A DNA stretch of 64,000 bases from Heliopora coerulea (taxonomy: Eukaryota > Cnidaria > Anthozoa > Scleralcyonacea > Helioporidae). Location: assembly GCA_030142905.1 (NCBI GenBank), contig JASJOG010000136.1, forward strand, positions 1-64,000, in the 5' to 3' direction. Positions 1-11,800 of the stretch are shown piece after piece (position 1 is the first letter of the stretch; each line of letters opens with the position of its first letter). The notes under the pieces are model-generated. The model was not told the origin of the DNA. It did no database searches and saw only the letters and a list, made by a program, of their open reading frames with translations. Made by a program: the position numbers and the translations under genes.

Positions 1-480
1 CACTCTCTCAACGTATCATTTCTCTCACTCATTCACTATTTCCCCCTTCACTCTCTCACTCCAATTTTCCACTTTACCTCCCTACCGCTTCCTCATTCTC
101 TCTCTCTCTCTCTATGTCTCTATGTCTCTATGTCTCTATGTCTCACTTCTCTCACTCGTTTACTTTTTCCCTCTTCACACTCCTACTCCCTCAATTTTCT
201 ACTTTACCAATTCTAACACTCTCTCATCCACTCACTTTATTTCTCTCACTCTTTCACACTCTCTCACCTCATCACTCTCACACTCTCCCAATGTCTTACT
301 TTTCTCACTTGTTCACTATCTCCCTCTTCACACTCTAACTCCCTCAATTTTCTACCTAATCTTTCTAACACTTCCCCATTCTTTCACTTTATCTCTCTCC
401 CTCAATACCCTCTACATCATAATTCTTACCTTCACCCTGACTCTCGTGTTACCATTTTCCCTCTTGTCGTTCAAAAACTC
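1..480. repeat. CT-rich low-complexity tract
   Basis: Pyrimidine-rich degenerate repeat built from CTCTCA, CTCAC and TTTCTC units, with a short run of (CTATGT) near 113-143. The open frames across it encode only Ser/Leu/His/Phe-rich low-complexity peptides, which is what such a repeat gives in any frame, so I do not call a gene. It lies just upstream of the first oxidase gene. Confidence 0.85.
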
Positions 481-718
481 ACGTTCTCTTTCATGTGGCC
501 TGAAAAAAAGATTGGCATAACCCTCCCCAGCTATCATAAACCGTCATAGAAAAGAATATGTTAAAAGTTTGCCATAGCAAAACAATGCAATTGAAATTGA
601 AATTTTCTCGCAATGATTAGGGTGAATTTGAGAAAGACAAATGCTGAAATTCTTCTCCCCTCAGCCATTACGCTCGTTCAAGTATTCACGTACACTCTTT
701 CTTGTAATAAAAAAATCC

Positions 719-3700
719 ATGACTACTACGAGCTGGCAAGATCCTCGAGCAAAGGAGTTCGACCCATTTCATTACTTGGCCTTTCTCCCTGGAGCTCATG
801 ACGACATCAATTTGCTCAAACAAACATTTTACACGAAGCTCGTTGAAAGAGGGTTAACTTACATGTATGACAAAGGCTTTGATGTCGATCCTGATTCACC
901 AATCCTGAAGACTGTTGAAGAACAGTTTGAGTTCCGCGATGACGGAAAAAAGACTAAGAATCCAAAAAAAGTGTTGGTCGTTGGAGCAGGCATGGCAGGA
1001 CTTGCTGCTGCGCGTGAATTGAAACGGTCAGGACATAAGGTGAGTACGGTTGCTCAGCTTGGGAGGTTTGAGTTTATCAGGATTTTTCAACTAGGGTTTT
1101 ACGTTGGAGTTAATCAGGATTTTGCTGTAAGGATTTTAGTATGAGGTATTTCGTCCAGTATCGATTTATAACGACGATGAAAATACTCTTTGCCTCATAT
1201 ATACCGGCAGCATGGAAACCTTTGTTAGATATTTCTTTTGTTGGGTAGGTTGATTTATCCTTAAGCAGGAACCTGTGTCCTTGCTCCTTCCATAATAAAA
1301 TGTTTTATTACAAGTATCACCAAAGTCCACGACCAGCAGACAGCTTTAAAAAGTGAAAGGTAAAACATATTCCGAAAAATAATGTCATCTTGTAAACTCA
1401 AGATTCGAGTTATATAAGAGACAAGACAGAAAGTGAAATGGTGAAATTTCGATTTTATTACAAAATCATCTTCAGACCGAGTCTGAGACCAAGACTTGGT
1501 CTGAAGATGATTTTGTAATAAAATCGAAATATCACCATTTCACTTTCTGTCTCGTCTCTTATATAACTCGAATCTTGAGTTTACAAGATGGCAATATTTT
1601 TCGGAATATGTTCCATTTTTTACAAGTATCACCATCTCTGTAGTTCTACATTTCATCTTAATCCGAAATTTGTTCTGTAAATTTGAGTTCTAAGTTTCTT
1701 GCCTCTTAGACTTCTACTTCGCGATCAAAAACATTCATATTTATCTTCTTTTAGACACACGTAATGAAACTGGGTATAATAATATAGGTTAAGATTTTGT
1801 TATTGGTGTTTATATGTGGAATATGTCTAGATCATAGGTCTAGGACTAAGCAGAGATATAAGCATAGGTGTCTGTACTAGTATAGGTATAAGTATAGTTA
1901 TGATATAGGTATTGGCGTAGTTATGGTATAGGATTAGGATTTGGTGTAGGTGTAGGTATAGGTATAAGTAGAGGTAGAAGAAGTAGTATAGGTAGAGGAA
2001 TAGATATAAGTATAGGTATAGGTATAGGTGTAGGTGTAGGTATGTGCATAGGTATAGGTATTTGGTATTGGAATAGATATAGGTATATGTATAGGTTTAG
2101 ATATAGATATCTCAAACTCATTAATAATTCATGAGATAATGAACCAATCACAACCACTCATTTTGTCATAAGACTGAAGTTTGGGTACTCCAGTAAAACA
2201 CACCAAAATCATATACCACCACAGAAGTTAGATGAAAACCGGTTTTCATCTAATCAGCGAGATCTTAATTAAAAATTCACAAAACAGACAACAACAACGA
2301 AAAAGTTTCCCACGCAAAAGTTCATTAATTATCAAGCGAACTCAATGTTTTTTAACCACGAACGTAACATTACAGTTGTTAAATACAGGTTTATCTAAAT
2401 TTACCACATTTTGGACATCATTTATTTCACTTAAATCACTCTCACAATATTCTCTGGAATCACTGACTTTCTTGGAGCTTACAGGACCGAAGATATCGGA
2501 AACAGACTTAACTTGCTCACCACATGCTTTTTCATATTTAAGTAAAGCATTACACGTATGACCTGTTCTCTGCCTGATAAGTTTCTCCTCGGCACCTTTT
2601 TGAAATAAGGCCGTGGCGCACGTTACTCTTACCCACACGTTACACGTTACAATGCCCAAAAGATATCTTCTTCTTCAGTTATCGCTTCTTTCTCATTCTT
2701 CTTTGAAGCAAGACCAATACCTTCTCACGTGCACATTTTCATTTCGCAATCCAATAATTGCCTAAATCTGTGAAACGTAGAAGAATAACGAATATCGCCG
2801 ATAGTTATAGCTAATAATATGCATCTCAAAATCAACACGTGCATTTAGAAACTCACCGGTTATCCGTCTTATCCAACAGTTTTAGCACAATGTTTCTATC
2901 AAAAAGGAATCGTTCGATACCCGTTATTAAATTGGATAATGAACGAGCAGGATATTTCTTCCCTTCTTTATTGACCACTTCTTGAACAAATTTTCCGAGC
3001 CAATACGCCAGACTTTCGGCTTCAAAATTCTCCAGTGGTGTACTAATGTCTTGTAAGCCAACTTCCTCTTCGACTTCGTTCTTCTGTACTCTCGACGTTT
3101 GCCACTCACGAAATACTTCAACTGGCCACTTAGTTTTGTAATCCGTAGATGCAGGAATAGCATTTTCGATTGCTTTATCTTCTTCGACAAAGCTTTTTGG
3201 AGAACGAAACGACCTGCCTTCTTCACTTTCGTTCATCGTTGCATACAACTTGTATAAATTTTTTGAATAAATTTTACGACCGTCACAAGGACAATCCCAT
3301 GAGGATTTTTCCTCATGTGCAATATAGCTAAACATCCAATTAAATTTCTCTTCGATTGAGATGCTATATAAACAACTCGTTATCGTGTTTCATCAGGGGA
3401 ATCCAAACACTTGAAAACAATAAAAACACTTGGCCTACGGCCTCGTGTTTTCATCATGTCTTCTCGTGTTTGGATCCCCTGATGAAACACTCAAACTCGT
3501 TGTTCATATATTACATAAGTATAGGTATATGTATAAGTATAGGTATAGGTATAAGTATAGGTATATGTATAGATATAGGTATATGTATAGGTATAGGTGT
3601 AGGTATAGGTATAGGTATAGGTGTAGGTATAGATATAGGTATATGTACAGGTATATGTATAGGTATAGGTGTAGGTAAAGGTATAGGTATAGATGTAGGT

Positions 3701-6700
3701 ATAGATATATAGGTATAGGTATAGATATAGGTATAGATATAGGTATATGTATAGGTATAGGTATAGGTATAGGTATAGGTATAGGCGTATAGGTATAGGT
3801 ATACGTAGAAGTAGAGGTAAATGAATACTTATAAGTATATGTATATAGATACAAGTATAGGTGCAGGTGTAGTTGTTGGTGTTGGAGAAAGTACAGGTGT
3901 GGGTATATGCACAAGAAGAGGTAGAGATGCAGGCACAGGTACAGATACAGGAGTTAGGCGTTGGTGTTGTCGCAGGTGTAAGTCTAGGTGCAGGTGTAGG
4001 TGTAGAGATAGGAATAGTAATGGATAGAGGACTCCGTTAAGGTATCTGTGAGTGTTCGAATTCATAAATGCTTTAACCCAAATTGAAATGGAGAGTAACC
4101 CATGCAAATACATTACAAGATAATAAACATCTTATTTTGCTAACAGCACATCACAAATTTGAAAGTAACTCAGAGTTCTTGGTCTTCAGGAGAGAAACGT
4201 CTTTAGTAACTCCCATTTGTTTGACTTTCGACTGATATTTCCTATAATATCCTATTCCTGCTCGTTAGATGACTTCTGACTTGCAGTGACATATTTGACG
4301 AGATATTTTCTATGTAACAGGTCATCGTCTTAGAGAGACAAGACCGTGTTGGTGGAAGAGTTAAGACAGTCCATTTTCAATTCGACCCAAAAGGACTGTA
4401 TGGCGAAGGTACTGCAGTTTTCGAGGTTACAAGTTGCACCTTTTGACTCAGTTTGTAATCGACTTTTTTCCAGAAATGTGATCGACCTTTCTAACAATTG
4501 TAGCAGATTTTCAAAAAAATTTCCTAAGATAGTTAGCCCCCATACCCAACCCCCCCCCCCCATAATAATGTACCTGCTGCGCCAATGTTCGCTCCGCAAA
4601 CCATCTACTTACTATCCTGAAACTCCTTTTTCGATATCCTGGATCCACCATTGTGCACGATCGAAAATTTCCTCATTTGAAACGGGTGGATGAGGTATAC
4701 TCTTCAGGCAAGGTACTTTGATATAAACATTGCTTTGTTGAAGCAGAATTCTGAAGTCGGCGATTTGCAACCTTGAGATTTAAAAAGTGTGGAATAACTC
4801 CAAGGCGTTTACAGTTCTTCAGGAAGGAAAGGTCCAGTTTAGCTTTACTGAGCTTCAACTCAATGCGTTGAAACTTGCGGAAGGCTGCAAGTGCACCATC
4901 GTTGTATCGATTTTTCAAAATAGTGGCAATGGATGAACCAGGCGGAAAGCGTAGTCTTGTTAGGAATATCAAAGCCCAGCATATAATTTTGGATAAACCC
5001 ATAATAATATAGACATGAGTTATTGAATAATATTTTTAATTTAACTAACGTTTCGTTGCCAGTCCTGCAACATCATCAGAGTAAGTGATAAATTTACAAG
5101 GTGTTCTCGACTATATAATATTCTATTTACAATGACAGGAAGTAATTAACAGAAAGACTGGTGGTGGTGAAAACCGGTCTGGTGAAAAACTGTCTAGAGA
5201 CAGACTAGTTGTACTTGGGTCTATGTGTGTGAGTCTGAGTTTTGATCTTTTTTAGCCGGGGCTATGAGGATACCCCTAAAGAACCGCCATTACTTGACAG
5301 ACGCCTATGTTAAAGAGTTCAACCTTCCAACAAGAGATTTCTACAACATTGACCCCGATCATAATTGTTTTGTCAGCGTCCGTGGTAAGCCTGTGAGAGT
5401 AGAGGGTAAGTACACAAATGCAGGATATATGATAATGATAATTATTTGAGGGCTTCTCCCAGTCTAGCTGATTGGTACGCATGAAAATTGGCAATGAATC
5501 TTGGACCAGGGAAGAGGCCCTGGGAACGTAGTTGTTGGACAAGAGACTTAATCAAAACTCAGACTAATCATCTTTGATGCAATAAAGTTCGATCAAAAAC
5601 AAATGCGAAATGAAAAGATCAAACTAGCTCTTTTGAGAGGTTTCTACATTATCTTTTATCTTCCATTTATGACACCTTTACCTCAATTTAAAAGCTGCAA
5701 GGACAAAAAATGTTGCTTGCTCAATTTACATCCTATTTAAAAATGCATTTGAAACGAGGAACGATGGTGATTTTGGTTTGTAAAGATTGTATCTCGTTTC
5801 AGAGATATTTGCATTTTTAAAATATGAAAGTTAGAAACCTTTTTGACGAAGTGCCATAGCAAGGAGGAGTAGGGAGCAATTGCTCCTGGCTGCCAAAATT
5901 ACGGGGTGCCAAATAGTGACCGCATAAAAGTTTTCTTAAAATATTAAAAATTAATTGTAAATATCACAATTTTGTCCTCGCATATTAGAAGGAAGGCGGA
6001 ATAGATAAAAAGGTAGGTATGGATGGATGGATGGATGGAAATGTTTGTTTGCATTTACTGATGTCTATGAAAAACATTGGAAAAGGATTCAAAATACCTT
6101 TGTGCGCACTATACTTGCCCCTTGCCATTCTGTACACTGAAGAATAATCAGTTTGGTATGAAGCAAAAACATAAGGAACCATTCACGAAGGCCTAAAAGA
6201 TGAATCATTTCGATTTTTGAATCAAGTTTACAGGTCCCCTTATTCCAAAAAACCCCAGAAATAAATGGCCAGTTCCCCTAATTACGTCAGCTGAATACAA
6301 CTACCAGAAAACTTTGCGATTTTTCATTTTCTTGCAAACAGTAAATTCAAAATGGAAAGACAGTTGCTCCGATTAACACTACAAACAAGATTTCGAAAGG
6401 CATTCTGGTAGTTGTATTCAGCAGATGTATAAGGGAGACCGTCCATTAAAGACAATCTATTCAAGGAACTAATATTTAAAGTAAAACTGCCAAAATTATA
6501 ATTGCTTTAAGATTTCAACAGCGACAATCCGGAAGCGAAGATGAGAGCAAAAGCGTTTTGTGACGACTTGTGGCGAGGATGGGACGATAGAATTAAGCAA
6601 GTTGAAAAGGATCTGCATGTTGATCTAAAGATTGACCATATAAGTAAGTTCTATGATTACGGGTGATTCACTGAATTTGAGAAAGAAATGTGGTTCAACC

Positions 6701-8835
6701 TGGAGGCGGCGTAGTTTTGGAACTTAAAACGTAAAAAGTTAAAAGGTTGGTAACTGCCGAACAAGGGCCCTTCGTCAGAGAATTAAAGAAACGTGTTCTT
6801 TCTCTGATGAAGCGCCTTTGCTCGAAACGTTAGAATTCTTTGAGATTAGTCGCTACAGTTACCAACCTTTGAATTTTTTTCCTTAATTAACATTGTCTAC
6901 GCGGTATTCCATTTTTACATGTCTTAAAACGTAGTTCTTTTCAAAGTTGCATTTGGAAAAACCCGGGACAGCTACAGCCCCCTTGCCCTCTCGGCTCCGC
7001 CATCCCTGATACTTTTTAAACCTCTGGTTCCATAATTAACGATTAAAAACATGGAAAGAAAGAGAAAACATTAGGCAGGATTGTGATGGAAATGAAGGGA
7101 ATTGAGTGGTTCCCAGCTTCCGATTGGCAAGCTGCGCGCTAAAACGCAAATACCATCATGACTCACCGTATCCCGTGGTCCGTTACCGACGTCCATAAGA
7201 AAGTTAAGGTTACAATTAAACGGTATTTGGCCAGGGAATTTAGCGTGCGATATATACAGGGATAACCCTTTTCCGTCATGGCGGCTATACCCAGCTTTTA
7301 ATCCAACGAAATAGTAAACAATTATTGGATGAGGCTGAGCATTGGATAATTCCTGATATTATGCGTAAGCCGAATCCAATAATTGTTTCATTATACACTC
7401 AAAAGAGCAATAGATCGAAGGAAAGACTTGCAGTAAAAAGACTCGTGCGATTAACTCTCCAAACATCTGCCGGCCATTTTTGCTGTTTTGTAATTTTCGC
7501 GGCCTTGAGGTGGCTACTTCATCAGCGTCCAATAATTTTTCTTTAAACATCTCCGTCGAGTAATTCACGATACTCGACGGAAATGATGTCACCGCTTCCG
7601 GACGTCGAGAATTAACTGGTGAATGTCGACCAACGAGAATGGTCGTCAAAGCTTTGTTCTTTGTTTGTCTGTTCTTGTTACTAGTGGAGTACTACAGAAG
7701 GACGATTGAAGAGGTCACAGACAGCGCCCCTAGAAAACCCAAACACGTTGACGATGTGGAAAAGTACACAGAGAAATGGCGGAAATGGATGGCCCGTTGG
7801 AGCAAGATGTCGTGGCTTGAATTCCTCTCGTCTGACACCGGTTGCACTGAAGATGCCAGAGCAGTGCTCAGACCTTGGCCGAAAGTAGCCATTGATGGCC
7901 TCAGTGATATTAATTACATGAATCACACTGGTTTATCAGTGGCTGCCATATTGGCTGAAGCGGTCGGCAAATGGTGGACGCCTAAAATGTACACCCTGGC
8001 TGGTGGCATGCACAAACTTCCAGAGGCTTTTGTGAACCCTACAGAGGAATTCAACTTAGATAATGACGTCCGGTTTGGCATGACCGTGAATAAGGTGGAG
8101 TGGAAACGAGGGTGTGAAGAAGCAGAATACAGCAACTCTTCTTACCCGGTCAGGGTGTTCGCTCAACAAACCATTACGGGGAACAAGTCCCACTTTGATG
8201 TTGATGCAGTCATCCTAACCCTTCCACTAAATATCATGCGCCAGGTGGAGTTCTTTCCATTCCTCCCACAAGATGTCAGCGACGCTATTGCGGGAATCAA
8301 CTATGAGCCTTCGACCAAGATCTTTCTGGGCTTCCGAGAAAGATTCTGGGAAAATACTAGGTTCCCAGTGAAAAATGGCGGAATTTCCAAAACTAATTTA
8401 CCAATTGGCCAGATTGTGTACCCCAGAGAAAGAGATACAAACCGGGGAGTCCTGCTGTTTTACACTTGGGACAAAGAAGCTCTACTCTTTGGCTCCCAGC
8501 CCAAAGACCAAGCCATTAGAGAAGCTTTAAGAGAGGTTCAGCTGGTGTACCAAGATCTGTTCAAAGAAGGTGAACCTTCAAAGGTCACTGACTACTTCGA
8601 GGCTGGCAAGATCCAATCTTGGTACACAGACCCTGCGGCGGAGGGAGCATTTGTACATTTGCTGCCATACAGTTATATGAATCATATGCGGACTCTGCTT
8701 GAGCCGAAACACATCCGCCCGATCTTCTTTGCCGGTGAGGCTATCTCGTTCGCTAATGGTTGGATTCAAGGGGCCTTGGAGTCCGGGTTAAGAGCCGCGT
8801 GGCAGTTCTACAAGTATAACGAGAACAAGAAGTAA
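719..8835 (+). CDS. L-amino-acid oxidase (FAD amine oxidase family), paralog 1, five coding exons
   Basis: Predicted flavoenzyme that deaminates L-amino acids oxidatively, releasing a keto acid, ammonia and H2O2. Related marine-invertebrate enzymes are secreted or mucus antibacterials. Proposed exons are 719-1039, 4321-4408, 5256-5405, 6512-6643 and 7685-8835, all with AG/GT borders and phases 0,1,1,1, giving 613 residues. The ADP-binding GAGMAG lies at residues 89-94 at the end of exon 1 and continues across the splice into LERQDRVGGRVKT, the classic Rossmann plus GG motif. Exon 3 carries AGAMRIP, and the C-terminus carries FAGEAISFANGWIQGALESG, the second FAD contact. The start at 719 gives an N-terminus like the paralog's; an in-frame ATG at 641 would add 26 residues. 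I see no obvious signal peptide. Introns are full of repeats. The family call is firm; substrate and role are inferred. Confidence 0.88.
1355..1621. repeat. Foldback (palindromic) element in intron 1
   Basis: Two inverted arms of roughly 130 bp meet near 1490 around CAGACC...GGTCTG. The left arm contains GTCATCTTGTAAACTCAAG and the right arm its complement, and both ends show the ACATATTCCG / CGGAATATGT pair. Mismatches are few (for example ATAATGTC versus GGCAATAT near the outer ends), so it is fairly young. It would form a long hairpin in the oxidase pre-mRNA. No coding content. Confidence 0.85.
1795..2110. repeat. (GGTATA)n minisatellite, block 1
   Basis: Degenerate tandem hexamers GGTATA/AGTATA/GGTGTA run through most of this stretch. 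The frames through it encode Tyr/Ile/Pro repeats and are artefacts. A second, larger block of the same unit begins near 3515. The two blocks flank the Crypton relic. Confidence 0.85.
2342..3335 (-). pseudogene. Crypton-like tyrosine recombinase relic (DUF3504 / ZMYM-QRICH1 type)
   Basis: Two minus-strand open segments belong to one decayed transposase. The upstream part (3335-2853, about 160 aa) has the helical N-terminal domain of Crypton/DUF3504 proteins, including LAYWLGKFVQEVVNKEGKKY followed by YPARSLSNLITGIERFL. The downstream part (2659-2342) has the end of the catalytic domain: VRVTCATALF, then RQRTGH and LLKYEK, matching the R...TGH...Y pattern of tyrosine recombinases. The middle of the catalytic domain is missing between 2660 and 2852, so it is not functional as read. 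It lies antisense inside intron 1 of the first oxidase gene. The family is recognised from motifs and was not searched. Confidence 0.72.
3384..3494. repeat. Short foldback with about 25-bp perfect arms
   Basis: GTGTTTCATCAGGGGAATCC followed by AAACAC on the left is mirrored by GTGTTTGGATC then CCCTGATGAAACAC on the right. The centre contains another small palindrome (GGCCTACGGCC). It sits between the Crypton relic and the second GGTATA block. Similar AAACAC...GTGTTT hairpins occur at 49,065-49,130, suggesting a small foldback family. Confidence 0.75.
3515..4030. repeat. (GGTATA)n minisatellite, block 2, grading into GGTGTA/GGTGCA variants
   Basis: From about 3515 to 3815 the sequence is nearly pure GGTATA/AGTATA hexamers. 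From 3816 to about 4030 the unit decays into GGTGTAGGTGCAGG-like variants. Open frames on both strands here are repeat artefacts (Tyr-Arg or Gly-Ile repeats on plus, Leu-Tyr-Ile on minus). Confidence 0.88.
4031..4320. other. 3' part of oxidase-1 intron 1, no feature seen
   Basis: Unique-looking AT-rich sequence ending in TATGTAACAG, the proposed acceptor at 4319-4320. Nothing else recognisable. Confidence 0.6.
4409..5255. other. Intron 2 of oxidase paralog 1
   Basis: Contains a C run near 4551-4561 and, on the minus strand, a hammerhead-type motif annotated separately. The small open frames here lack any family signature. Confidence 0.6.
5044..5085 (-). ncRNA. Hammerhead ribozyme core, minus strand
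   Basis: Read on the minus strand, CTGATGA (5079-5073) is followed by T, a GTTGC/GCAAC stem with a short loop, then GAAAC (5054-5050) and GTTA. This is the conserved hammerhead order CUGANGA, stem II, GAAA. The same form occurs at 24,652 (minus, next to a Penelope-like element) and at 47,275/47,571. Stem I partners are not obvious, so self-cleavage is unproven. Confidence 0.7.
5406..6511. other. Intron 3 of oxidase paralog 1
   Basis: Non-coding. Contains an ATGGATGG tract (6019-6038) and the TIR MITE at 6267-6444. It ends at the AG before 6512. Confidence 0.6.
6267..6444. mobile_element. TIR MITE copy 1
   Basis: About 180 bp with roughly 40-bp imperfect terminal inverted repeats: GGCCAGTTCCCCTAATTACG plus TCAGCTGAATACAACTACC at left, and the complement, including GGTAGTTGTATTCAGCAGA, at right. 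The interior shares ACAAACAAGATTTCGAAAGG with a second copy at 62,212-62,396. Two copies about 56 kb apart with the same ends show it is a dispersed element. No coding capacity. The superfamily is not clear because I could not settle the target duplication. Confidence 0.78.
6733..6880 (+). mobile_element. Small TIR repeat containing a hammerhead motif
   Basis: About 150 bp with inverted ends AAAAAGTTAAAAGGTTGGTA and the diverged complement TACCAACCTTTGAATTTTTT. The interior has CTGATGA (6804-6810), a short stem-loop and GAAACGTT (6824-6831), a hammerhead core on the plus strand. A partial inverted copy lies just upstream (TTCGTCAGAG, whose complement reads CTCTGACGAA). The same ends flank the hAT element at 30,351 and 32,875. 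It resembles a small non-autonomous ribozyme-bearing retroelement or a MITE. Confidence 0.7.
6881..7684. other. Rest of intron 4 of oxidase paralog 1
   Basis: Non-coding. Around 6970-7008 the complement reads CAGGGATGGCGGAGCCGAGA, which looks like a hAT-type terminus, but no partner end was found. The Met-initiated open frame that begins at 7639 is only intron sequence read in frame with exon 5. The AG at 7683-7684 with phase 1 fits the homologous splice in paralog 2. Confidence 0.5.
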
Positions 8836-11800
8836 AAATTCTCTACATAAATATTGCAATAGAATAATATGCAGTGCCATTTGAAATGCTTTCGATGTGA
8901 GGATCAAATCATTTTTGTCAATCCGTGTTGAGAATTACGCCCCCTATATTTTTCATAAATTACCTATGATTCTCTGCTGTGGCTGAATTCAAACTACTCT
9001 GTAGTCAGTTGTTCCTCAAGCAAGATCCCCAGAAAATCTTATATCGTTATGTACTTATTAATAACTGATAATTATGTACTTATAATAATTCATGAGGATA
9101 TGTATACACTTGTTAATAATTCTTATGAATTATGAAATGTTTATCTCACGAAATGTTAATAATTCACAAGGATTGTGGATTCTTATCATGAGAATTAAGA
9201 ATTATTGCTACTTATAATGAGAATTATAAAAGATGATTCATAAACATTACATAAAAGAAATAGACGTCTAAATTGTAGTTATGAATAGGATGCAGAATCA
9301 AACTGATTTCCTCTCAGCGAGTTTAACTTGTTATTCTGAGTAATTGTTAACATCTTCTCGACAAACTTCACAATGTAATAATTCGTAATAATTGGCCGGT
9401 AATAAAAGTGATCTTCTTCTCTATCCTCCCGTCTCCTTCAATTTCCTAGGCTGAAAAACTCGTATCTTGTAAGCCTTGTACCTCGTAAATACTAAATAAA
9501 TGTGGTCATTTGGATGCATTCATATTCTTTTAATATGCAATATTCGAATACAAACTGTATCGCATTTACAACGGTTCGCCTTTAAAATCCCATCATCCAA
9601 ACAAGTATTAGCGCATGGGCAAATTCAAACGTCTCGTCCATAATGTCGTCGACTGTATTTCATTTTGAAATGAAAGATGATTGATTTGAAAAGAATACTT
9701 TCTTCTGAATATGAATATGAGTGTATGGTGTCATTTTGATACCTGTGTTAGGTGATTAAAGGAGTGGAACAGGCGCATTTTGCTTGGCTGGGCTGTCTCG
9801 TTTCATCAACGTCTTACCACGGCTCTCATATACACTCATATGAAAACTAAAAAGCAGAGCAGGCTTAGTTCGGCGGCACAAAAAAACCATGACTAAGTCA
9901 AATTTCTTTTTACGGCCATACAAAGGCTTTTGTAACATCAGTCGGCTCTGTGGCCGCTGTAGATTTCAACAATAAGGAAACTTTTGTTGATAATATCAAT
10001 ACCGAAGTTAAGAAACTGTTTCGCCATTTAACTTTAATCCTTCTATCTAATAATCTATATACTTGATCTGTGTATTATTGGTGGAAATGCAGACAGATTA
10101 ACACCAAACACTGTGAAGAAAATGTGACTGTAAAAGACAATATCAAAAGAGACTCGTTAGAGCAAACGAAGATGTATAAAGTTGTTGTTGTTAATTGTCT
10201 TGGTTTGTCATAATCTAAACTAGGAAAGTTGACTAAGATCTAATTTCGTGCAGAATCAATGGCGGTAATATTCCCTATGCAGTGTACTCATATTCTTCTT
10301 GGTGTTGGTGTTGAAACCCTGGTGAAAAATTTGTAATATTTTGTGTCACCAAAACTGTTCTTTGGCAAGGATTTCTCTTCTTCAAAACCTATTTTTTGTT
10401 TGTTTTGTGTGACATGATTTGCAATGTTTGATCCCCTTAAACGTTACTTCTTTCAGTGTAGAGAGGAAAGTTCGTAAAACAACTTTTGTACGTAAGTGAG
10501 GACATTACTGAATTTCGTGGCGTTATGGTTGTGCTGGCTTTTGTCACTGAAATAATATTGTTTTGATCAAACTCTCAATAGAATGGGTCATAAAAAGGTT
10601 GAGCACATTGCAACTGCCCTCTTTAGCTTTGTATGTAAATTGTCCATTATCAGACCCCGTGATGTTTTTATGTTCTATCATTCTAAACGTTATGGCATGA
10701 TGCATATCTAAGCATCATTAAATTACAAAGATACAATTGTCGTGAATGACATCACGTTGTTTGAAATTACGGGTAAACAAACTTAGAGGATAAGAGGTCT
10801 ATTGACTTAAGATGACTTAATTACCTTAGTAAGTGTCAGAAAAAGTCGTTACACCGAAGCCTGGAGTAAAATCGTAGTTTACATTAAAAAAAAATATCTC
10901 CGTTAAAATACTTTTTGTCCAAAAAACTAGTGTTGTAAATTAAAATTCGTCATTCAGGTGAGAGCAGTGTGGAGGAAGATTGCTGAGGTTTAGACATCGC
11001 TACGATTACAGGAAACGAGGCGAGTACCTCCGCCGAAAGCTCAGTAGGACTGACCTAGCTATAAATCATAAAGTATGAGTAAGACTGCCATGCGAACCCT
11101 GATTAAGTAAACGAAGCAAGTGAATCGCTCAAGCAAGACCAGTGAAGAATTGGCTGAGGAATTTCCTTTGAACAAGGAAGTTTGGTCACCTCGTCTTGAT
11201 GTACATTGTAAACGTCACATTACCTCACTTTAATAGGCAATGTACTTTTGACTTTTGAATACAACTGAAACCACTCACAAGCAAATACTACCATATACTG
11301 GTGAATGTGATGATGTTTGGGAACTTTTGCAACCTGGACGTGAACGGCTAAGAAAAAAGTACTTTCAAAATAGGAGTGTGCTTATATTTTTGTACTCAGG
11401 GTGTTCGTGGTAGACGTCCTCTTTTTCAAGTCAACTTCGACACTAAAAGAGCAGAACAAGATGACATCATTTAGCAAATAACGTTAATTTGCTGCGTTAA
11501 AAGCGTTTAACAGAAGAAAAATAATATTGTGAGTTCATTATAACGTCAATGTACTTTTCGCTTGACTTTTCACAGTCCGTAGCCTGGTTTATTTCCGTCG
11601 TGGTCGGAACTGGAGTAAACTCATTATTGGTTTGATTGTAATCTGCCAATGTTCTTGGCGTTCGCAGTGGCACCTGTCTAAAAGTATTCTAATTTTCTAT
11701 GCATGCGAAAATGTTTTTTATCAACAATTTCTTTCTTATTTATGCGAGAAATTACAGCTTGTCGCGTTTTAATGCTTTTAAAAACGTGGACAATCATTGG

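Noticed and set aside
122..520. 132-codon open frame at the left edge
   Set aside because: Low-complexity CT-repeat translation (Ser/Leu/Phe/His), open in several frames at once.
3504..3914. Tyr/Leu/Ile-rich open frames across the GGTATA block
   Set aside because: Hexamer repeats are divisible by three, so long open frames arise automatically on both strands.
7639..7684. Met-initiated start for the oxidase C-terminal exon
   Set aside because: This part is intron. The AG at 7,683-7,684 gives the same phase and homologous sequence as the paralog, and the hydrophobic MVVKALFFVCLFLLL stretch is absent from the paralog.
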